Part shown: one piece after another, positions 56,301 through 64,000 of the stretch
How the letters are laid out: each line of letters starts with the position of its first letter
How positions within the stretch are numbered: the stretch's first letter is position 1
The notes under the pieces: model-generated
Told to the model about the DNA's origin: nothing
Databases searched by the model: none
What the model saw: only the letters and a program-made list of their open reading frames with translations
Made by a program: the position numbers and the translations under genes
NCBI RefSeq assembly: GCF_047495875.1
Contig: NC_092474.1
Coordinates: forward strand, 9,982,501-10,046,500
Reading direction: 5' to 3'
From: Pithys albifrons albifrons
Taxonomy: Eukaryota; Chordata; Aves; Passeriformes; Thamnophilidae
Length of the DNA: 64,000 nt

Positions 56301-59300
56301 CCTCCCTCCAGTCACAGGAAAAACCTACAGGAATGTGGTTGCTACAGTCCCTTTGAAAGTCCAGGGAGTGCTGAGCCATGGAAAGGCACAGACAGCCCCT
56401 GCATCTTGGATAAACTTTTTGTGCTTTGGGTCTGGCATGTGGCAGGAAAGCAGGGAGCATCAGCACATGTAGAACTGGGGATGGGAGGGAACTTGCATGG
56501 AAAGCAAGTGCTCAGTGAAAGCAAGCTCTAAGTGTTTCTGATTACAAGCCTTGATTCCCAAGCGTTGGCTCAACCCATAAGGAATAGGGGATCTTGGGTT
56601 TAATTTAGTTGCAGATGAATGTTAGATGGGTTAGTTCTGCAGGCTGAAAGGTCTCAGTGCAAGCTGGGGATATTACTGTGTGTTTCCTCTGGAAGGAAAT
56701 CAAAATGCTGTTTCTCATGACTTCAGAAAGGACACAGCTGTAGAACAAGCAGCTGATTCTCAGTTCTACTTGTGGCATTGAGTTACCAATGGTGGGAGAA
56801 AAGACTGTTTCTGTTTTTCCAGCGCAACCTTTAGCATTTTGATCCTTCTGGAATTAGAGGAGGACCTTGAGGAGGGTCTGAGATTTTTTTTTGTCCCCAC
56901 CCTCTTCTGTTGGTGCTTTTGGCATGAATATAAAGAAAGGCAGGAAACACTTGGAATCCTGGACTGCTCCCAAATGCCAAGCACCTCAGAAACGAGGGAG
57001 CCAGTTGTCCTTTTCTTTAAGGTGCTGGTTCTGGGTGCTCAGCTTTCAAGCCTCTGCCTTTGAATCAGCCAAAACCCTTGTGAATTAATAGCAGCCCAGT
57101 TGGCCCAGTTGTCTCTCTGAGACTGGGAATGCAAACATTAGCCCTCTTCTCCCCAGTGTCTTTTGGCCCTGCAGAATAACTTCACAGTTGGATGTTACAA
57201 CACAGAACAGCTCCAAATCAGCAGCACAGTCCCCAGCTGCCTGTGTATCACAAGGCTGGCTCAGGAAACCTGTGACTGCTCACAACCTCAGTTAACAAAT
57301 GGGATGGCATGGAGTCACTCAGCAGCAGGCAAGTCTCAGAGCTTGTTAGCTGTGAGATCAGTCCCATTCTCTGGATGATGGAATGGTTTAATATCATAGA
57401 ATCCAGTGTGCATGGCAGGGCTGCTCAAGACATTAACACAGGAAGCAATACTGCTCAATGTCAACCTGACTGCCTGACAGGTTATACAGTAACATGAAAG
57501 GATGGGAGCCCTCCTGGCCCCAAGACTCCCACTCCTGCAAACAGCATTCCTTGGCAAGACACTTCTTTTCTTTCCTGGCCTGATGGTGACAGGTTGCATC
57601 AGTGTGGATTCAAAACGACCTTCATCCCACCTGGATCAGCGTGGTCAGAGATGCTGGTCCAGCACACCTGCCCTGCTGAAGGCTCCAGCATCTGCCACTG
57701 CTCAGCACACCTCCAAAATAGGAACTTGGCAAACAGAGCTAACAGAGTGCATTGCTAAGCAGAACATTCTGCCGAGTCCCAACACCAGGACTGTGTGTTA
57801 TAGGGCATTTGCCAGTTCCTGAGTCAACTTTATTTATTATACACTGGAAAGGTCATGACGAATCTCAAAAGATAAAATCTGTGTCTGTCAAGCCACCTTC
57901 CTTATTTTCATTGGCCCAGACCCTCAAGTTCCACACCAACAATAACAGGACATGGGTTCAAGAGGCACTATGAGTGCAGCTTACCCTGAGATGGCCCAGG
58001 CTTGTTTTGCATTCTTCATAGAACTGACCATCTGCTCAATTCTCTTTATTAGGAGGTGTTTTCTTCTCCTGGATGCAATCACCACACCACACAAGAGCCC
58101 TGCACCCATGGGAACCCCAAAGCACAGGCACAAGCTTTCACAGCCCAGAGGCCAAAGACCCAAATGATGCAGCTGCAAGTTCTCCAGCAACATGAAGCAC
58201 ACAGCTGAGATGTGCTTAACTCTCTTTTAGAAGTAATAACCTGGACTAATACCAGCCCAAAAGACATCCCCATGACCTCATCAACAGCTGAGACAGCAAG
58301 ATATCTCATGCACATGGATTTTCTTCATTGTCATTATGAGCTGTCATCTAATCTCTTTGCCTTAGGTCAGGCTAAAGATCAGAGCTGCCCAGGGCTCCTG
58401 GCAAACAAAGCCTGGGTGATTGCAGCTCCAATGCTATCACTGTCCAAGCCAGCAGGTTTAAAGACTTCCCTGGGCTCTGTAGAAGTTGCAGTCACCTCTC
58501 TGGACTGCAGCAGGACTCTCCTGAAAACCACAGTCCCAGGTTTGGAGTTCAGTGTCACAGTCTCAGACCACACAGTATGGATCTGCACTACACATAACCT
58601 CAATTCTTGAACTGAGATTATGATTTTCTGACATCTGAACAGTACTTTCCTGCCACTCCACAGGATCTCAGCAGTGACTCTGCAGTCACACAGCAGAGAA
58701 ATGTTGGTGCATCTCACAGCCAAGACCCCTCCAACTATCGCATCCACTGGGTCATTTCTGAGGGAAACATCTCCAATATCCAGAAGTGCCCCCCTTTCTT
58801 CACTGGAGAAGAGATTGGGAAGTCGTGGAGAAATACAGCTCCACCTACTATTCAGTGAGACTCCAACCTGCAGGAGTCACATCCTCTAATCTGAGGGGCT
58901 TATTTGTGGCATCAGAGGGGTAGATTCCTCCCAGGATCACTCCAAGATGGCAGAAGTCTGTCTCCTTCCTCTGAAGGAGCACACAGGGAATCTCACTCCT
59001 CACTTGGTCTTTTTAGTCAAATGCAAGACTGGGGGAATCTTTCCTGTGAAAGAAAATAGTGAGGTCCACAGGGCCTCAGAAAAGGTGCTCAAAGCTTTTT
59101 AACTTCCTGTAACTTCTTGAAACACACACAGGCTCTTGTGTGTGTAGCAGCAAAGGCTTCCTGTTTGGGGGCAGGAGAGACAAGGAAGATCCTGCTGCTT
59201 TAAATACTGTGAAAAGCTTTTCAGCCAAAACCATTGTCTCCCATGAGCAGGGAAAGCCCACCCTCCACAGCCCCATCCCACATCACCAGCCAGAAATGCC

Positions 59301-60412
59301 AGCAGTTCCCCAGTGCTGCAGTCAGCTCTGCTCTACAGCAAAAGCCCTGCCCAGTGTAGTTGCTGCGGGTGACTGAGCCAAGGTGTGGATCTCTGAGCAG
59401 AGACTTCCAGATCAGGCCAATTGTGTTGTTAAGCTGGGAGCTCTCCCTGTTCTTCCAAGTTCTCTTGCTTAGGTACGAACATTGTTCCCGCTGGGCTCCT
59501 GCAGACACCCATTGTTCCCCCAGCTCCGGCCTTTGATGCTGCGGAACAAAACGCACAGTGTTTGTGAAAGGAGGGAAAAATCAAAAAGCTTTTCAATTAC
59601 ACTCTTGGCTGAGCAGCTTGGGCACAGCTGGCTGCAGAGCACCAGGGTGCCAGCACCTCTCCACAAACTGGGGCCTCCAGTGAGGAGGCTCCGAGCTCAG
59701 CTGCAAAGTGACCCAAAATAGGGAATGACAAGCAGCTGATGGTTATCTGGTGAACTTTGATTTCATAACCTCCCAATTCCAAGTGCTCCTAGATTGTGCA
59801 GACTTTCACTGACCTCCTCAGACACACATTTAGTAGTTGCCAGCTGCAAAAAGCTGGCATGTATTTCTGCTTCATCCTGTCAGCGTTGCTCAGGTTTGAC
59901 GGTAGTGTCCAGATTCCCCGCCTCCATTTCCAGACTGATTTGGCTGGCACCAGGCTGGGGCAACCTCACCCTGAACAGCATTGGTAGAACAAGGCAGAGG
60001 GCTGGAGTGGTGATGCTCGGAGGAGCAGCCAGCAGGGTGGGATGGCTCAGCCACAGCTGGCAAAGCTGTTTCATGGTCCAGTTGTAGAGCCCCCAGGTCC
60101 TGCTGTGGAACACACCACTCCTGTCAGTGGTGTGAGTGGATACAGCTCTACCTCATGTTCCACACACAATGACAATGACAGAACCCAGGATGTCAGAGAT
60201 GGGAGGGGACTTCTAGTCCATTTGAGACTGTCACCTTAGTCCATGCTAATCTCTTCTGTGAAGGCGCCAGGCAGTGCCAGGGAGAGCTCTCAGGAAGGAG
60301 CAGTCTATGGAAAAAGCTAATAAAATAATAAGAAAATACTTGCACACAGAAGGGCCAGGTAGCGAGATCTGCCTCGCACAAAGGCACTCACACTCTCTTT
60401 TACAAATATATT

Positions 60413-60418
60413 TTTATT
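60413..60418 (-). terminator. Candidate minus-strand poly(A) signal (end of an upstream gene?)
   Basis: The plus-strand TTTATT (AATAAA on the minus strand) sits in a very AT-rich block typical of 3'UTR ends (ATTAAAATAATAAAAATATA on the minus strand). In the conserved gene order ADORA2A would be transcribed leftward and end in this direction, so this may be its mRNA end. No coding sequence supports that here. Confidence 0.3.
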
Positions 60419-63256
60419 ATTTTAATGCTTATTAAGAAATGTAACCAAGACAGACTCCGCAGCACCAGCGGCTCCTCACTGCCCAGCAGTCTGATGACTT
60501 CACAGATATGAAAACTTCACAGATTCAAAAAACCCTTTGGTCAACGCACTTTAAATACGTTTGCATGCACAGATTCTCCCACCCCTTCCCTCCCCACCCC
60601 TCCCCACTGGTAACTGACAAACATATCATAAAACATTTAAATTAAAAGAGTAATTGTTTCATAGTGACAGCATGTGCAGCAGGGTGTTCATAGTGTCTTG
60701 GTTGTCAGACCACAGAGAACTGCTCCACAGGATGGGGAAGGAACTCCAGCTTCTGCTGGGAGCTCCAGCTCCTTCACTTTGGGGGAAGCAAAGGGTGTTC
60801 TCACATCAGCAGGTTCCAGTCTTGATTCTAACACAGCCTTGTGTGAACAGTCCCAGCAGGCAAGTGAGATGGGGAGTTACACACAACATTGCCCCACTTT
60901 GGGGATTCTCAGTATGTCAGAGTTATTCACCTCTCATGTAAATGAGGCATTGGTGTGATTTTAGTTACTCCTGATGTGTTTTACCGTAAAGGAGGCTGAA
61001 AGCTCAGGGCTAGAAAATAAAAACTCCGATATGACTCAGTGCAGTTTGATGCCCAAAACAAATTGGGAGAGAACTGATTTTTAGGCAGCTGAACTCAGCA
61101 ACCGCTTTTGATACATTGCAACACCTTTGCAGCGTGTTTGTCCTTCCCCAGAGCATGGCTGGATGGATTTGGTTTTAGGTAGGGCCCATGCTCATGAAGC
61201 AGAAGGGTTTTTGTTACACCTGGACATGTTCATGAAATGGCACAATGTATCTGGACAATCCGTAAGAACCATCTCTGCCTTAGTCAATATGGACCTTACA
61301 AAGTCAACTCTCCACACACACCAGGCAGGGCAGATCCTCTGCTGTGACACCAGGAAAGCTGTAAGGCTGTACATCCCTTTCAAAACCCTTCCTCAGCAAG
61401 TCACACCTTGGTCTCAAGCCAGCACCATCTGTGCACTCCCCTGCTCCTCCCAGCACATTCCTGCTCCCCTGAAATCCTCCCAAACACCTACCCTACAAAT
61501 CCTCCTTCACCACCATGATTTCCCATCCATCCTGACCCCCCAGTCTCCTACACCTGAGAGACTTCTCTATATCCACCAGCATCCCCTGGAGTCTCTTTTC
61601 AAAGAATGACCAAAGGCTCAGACTATTCCATGGCACTCCAAGTCCACCTGCACAACAAGCTTCTTAGAACCAACTAGCATCAGTGGGAAACCCCTTCTGT
61701 CCCACCATGCCCAGATGCTTCTCAGTTCAAGAGCTGCAGTTCAAGCTTGCACAGAGCTTTGAAATATCACTGCTCCCAAAGGAAATCTGCAGGATGCAGC
61801 TGTAAGTGCTTTTATTTGCACACACAAAAAGCAGTGCCCTGTTGAGGAGAGGGCCCTGAGATCTCTTGATAAAATTACTCCTGGCAACTGATCAGACTTT
61901 GCTTTCTCCAAAACCCTATAAAGCAAATAAACCCTGGAGCCTAAGAGTCTTCAGGGAATGGTGAAATTCATGGAATGCCATTGCGCCAAATGAGGCACCA
62001 CATCTCTCTTATGTGTCTTCAGACTTTTTAAGTAAAAAGTTCCAGTTGAATGAAATTAGTCTCTTCTTACCCCAGCTCTTACTCTCTGCACCCACCACAC
62101 CTTGGATTCCCAAAGAGGTCTTCTGCAGCCTCTCCTGACAGTCACCCCATTCTTTGTCTTGGTACCAATTTGTTTATCCAGGACAGTTGCATTTCATCAG
62201 CTAAACATTCTCCAGCTGGAAGAAAAGTGGGAGTATGAGAGGTCCTATGCAGCTTGGAACGCAGGTACTCGAGAGTGGAGAGCTGCAAGAAGCTAAGAGC
62301 ACACTTCACTGATGGGACCTACTGTTTTGTTTTTAAAAAAACCCAAACTCTAAAAGCAGGAAGCCTTAAAATCATAAACCCTAGGAAACAAGAATAAAAG
62401 AATTCCAAAATTCTGTTCAAAAGGCTCATGCTCTCCCCAACAGCTGCTTCAAAAACATCTTCTGAAGGTCCATCCCAGCCATGTGTTTGCCAGAAGGCTC
62501 ACAGCATGTGGTGAATTGCCATCCCTTCCTTCCTGTGGCTACAGACTTCCATGCAAACCCTCTGCCTCTGTACCCCCTGCCCTTCCTCCTGCACACACTC
62601 CCCAGCCCCTTCACACACCCTTTTCATTCATGTCTGGATCACTAATATTGAAAGGGACCAGACACATTCGGGGGGCAGCTCAAGCAGCAACACAAAAGCT
62701 GATTTTTAGACATCTGGAAACTCAAAAAACTTGCATGGTGATCTAGTTGGGCAGGAAAGTTTTCCAGAGCAACAATCCTAAGTTTGTCCATCAACACAGA
62801 TCAAACTGATTCCTGTGGCAACCAAGCGAGAAGCTGCCATAACCGAGTGTGAAGATGCTCAGGACACAACAGAAAGCAACCAACCCACTTCAGCTGGAAG
62901 TCTGATCCAGTGTGGGATAAACCATTCCTTTATAGAGCTCAACAGGAGCCACTCCTGCCCTCGTGTGTGTTCCAGCATGAGAGATGCTGGTATTTTCCCA
63001 CACTTTCTTCCCTGCTCTGCTTCTTTGTGGACATAATTGTTATTGACATGAAGGCCGGATGTCATCCTGTGTTATTCTTAGCAACATTTCAGCTCCCAAC
63101 CGAGGCCTGAAGAGAACAGCCCCCCATTTTCCCGAGTTCCTCTGCCACAGTTACAGGAGGTCAGAGCAGCCATCACACAAATAACCTATAGAAATACTCC
63201 ATCAAGACAGATCAAGAGTAACAAGATCCCGAGTCACCCTGCGGAGGAACCACCTG

Positions 63257-63264
63257 TGACGTCA
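63257..63264. promoter_or_regulatory. Perfect CRE palindrome TGACGTCA (first)
   Basis: This is the full CREB/ATF consensus with an intact central CpG, 65 bp from a second copy in the same locally GC-rich patch. Confidence 0.55.
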
Positions 63265-63321
63265 GTCCCGGGGAAATGGCTCAGTGTTCGTAAATGGTGC
63301 TGGAGTGATAATCCCCTCCTC

Positions 63322-63329
63322 TGACGTCA
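63322..63329. promoter_or_regulatory. Perfect CRE palindrome TGACGTCA (second)
   Basis: This is the second full CRE. A TAATCC motif (OTX/CRX-type) lies about 15 bp before it. The two sites together suggest an enhancer or promoter. Confidence 0.55.
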
Positions 63330-64000
63330 GACTATGGGGGGAGAGCCGTGCCAAGAAAGCAGCAATTCAATTCAACTGTGAAGTCTATTGTTTTACAAAC
63401 TGGCCTGTCTTTCTGCAAAGGGTTGTGGTGGCAGCCACATCTTTCTATCCATCTCCCAGAAAGCTTCATGCCAGCCCAGAGCAGCTGCAGACCTGGACAG
63501 CATCGTAAACCACTCCCCACCTTGGTGCAGGGACACTGGCAAAAGCAAAATTCCCCTCGAATAAAACTGATTTTTCATTTTAATTGTTCACAATACATAA
63601 AATAAACATGCGATAAAAACACACAGACATAACCTGCTCTTCCTCAAGTATGAAAACCCAGTTTCCCTTGGTTTCTGAAATGTCAGTGGACAGACAAGAG
63701 GCAGAGCCACATTGAGGGTTGATATTTTTGATGTTTTCAGCTAAGGAATAAGGTTCAGATCCCTGGAATGACTAGACCTTTAGTTTTCCAGAAGGACCAC
63801 TACTGCCTAGCTCTCCAGAAGGCTGGTGGTATTGGACACAGATTATTTGTCTGAAAAACAAAGACCAGACAATCCTCACATAGAATTCAAGCTGATGTGG
63901 GTTTCTGCAGTCCTTGAGCTGCCAGGCTTCCTGTGACACAGAAAATGATCAACTGCTGTGAAACACCTTTGCAACAAACCACATCAGTGTGTGCACTTGC

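Larger units (their letters stand above)
39920..60395. other. Gene-free flank upstream of UPB1
   Basis: About 20 kb has no exon I can support on either strand. Open frames are short, lack domains and change frame freely. Apart from the polypurine tract, only short simple repeats were seen: (AAAC)n near 42839, (A)n/(GA)n near 47339-47360, (GGAT)n near 50797-50812, (AAC)n near 51287-51303 and (CAAG)n near 51867. Non-coding transcripts cannot be excluded. Confidence 0.6.
60395..64000 (-). other. Window end: possible 3'UTR of an off-window gene, no coding exon
   Basis: There is no long conserved frame. AT-rich blocks with poly(A)-like hexamers occur at 60405-60440, 60625-60660 and 63560-63620. 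A GC-richer patch with two CREs lies near 63240-63350. The rest is unremarkable. Confidence 0.4.

Noticed and set aside
57390..57420. 'tcatagaatcc' as a CR1 end
   Set aside because: Only about ten bases match and the following sequence does not continue as CR1.
61127..61609. 160-codon plus-strand frame
   Set aside because: C/T-rich stop-poor DNA; no domain, no strong start context, no match to ADORA2A or other syntenic genes.
40000..64000. ADORA2A coding exons, expected next by synteny
   Set aside because: No frame with adenosine-receptor transmembrane segments is present on either strand, so the gene must lie outside the window.

Overview
The window is vertebrate nuclear DNA, almost certainly from a bird. 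It has split genes with GT-AG introns, CpG islands at promoters, antisense-oriented CR1 LINE pieces, an avian LTR/ERV-like repeat, and proteins close to the tetrapod orthologues. Four protein-coding genes can be rebuilt exon by exon: the 3' coding exon of LRRC75B (+), complete SNRPD3 (-), complete GUCD1 (+) and complete UPB1 (-). Order and relative orientation match human 22q11.23 (UPB1-GUCD1-SNRPD3-LRRC75B) read in reverse, so this is a conserved synteny block.

Layout: 1-818 is an LRRC75B intron; 819-1341 is its terminal coding exon, with a 3'UTR to an AATAAA at 2451. From about 2.5 to 14 kb is intergenic DNA with CR1 fragments (2745-2995 and 12797-13240), an avian LTR/ERV-like repeat (about 6960-7480) and a diverged repeat pair (5602/8031). 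SNRPD3 runs leftward with coding exons between 16890 and 15151; two candidate polyadenylation sites lie at 15068 and 14080. A CpG island (about 17180-18130) forms a divergent promoter for SNRPD3 and GUCD1. GUCD1 runs rightward through six coding exons (17811-23244) and probably has a long 3'UTR. UPB1 converges on it from the right through ten coding exons (39553 down to 27043). The UPB1 start lies beside an 18-bp minisatellite in a second CpG-rich segment. From about 40 to 64 kb I find no supportable protein-coding exon. That flank holds a polypurine tract, a candidate minus-strand transcript 3' end near 60413 and a pair of perfect CRE palindromes near 63.3 kb. The next gene in the syntenic order, ADORA2A, is not in the window as coding sequence.

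The genes are not an operon-like set. SNRPD3 is a core spliceosomal Sm protein. GUCD1 is a poorly characterised papain-fold-like protein. UPB1 is the last enzyme of uracil/thymine catabolism. LRRC75B is a leucine-rich-repeat protein of uncertain role. Shared architecture is regulatory: one divergent promoter and one pair of convergent 3' ends. I saw no clearly new gene system. The most interesting points are a cysteine-peptidase-like Cys/His/Asn signature in GUCD1, the minisatellite that leaves a long in-frame extension upstream of the UPB1 start, a perfect HNF1 palindrome between GUCD1 and UPB1, and the paired CREs.
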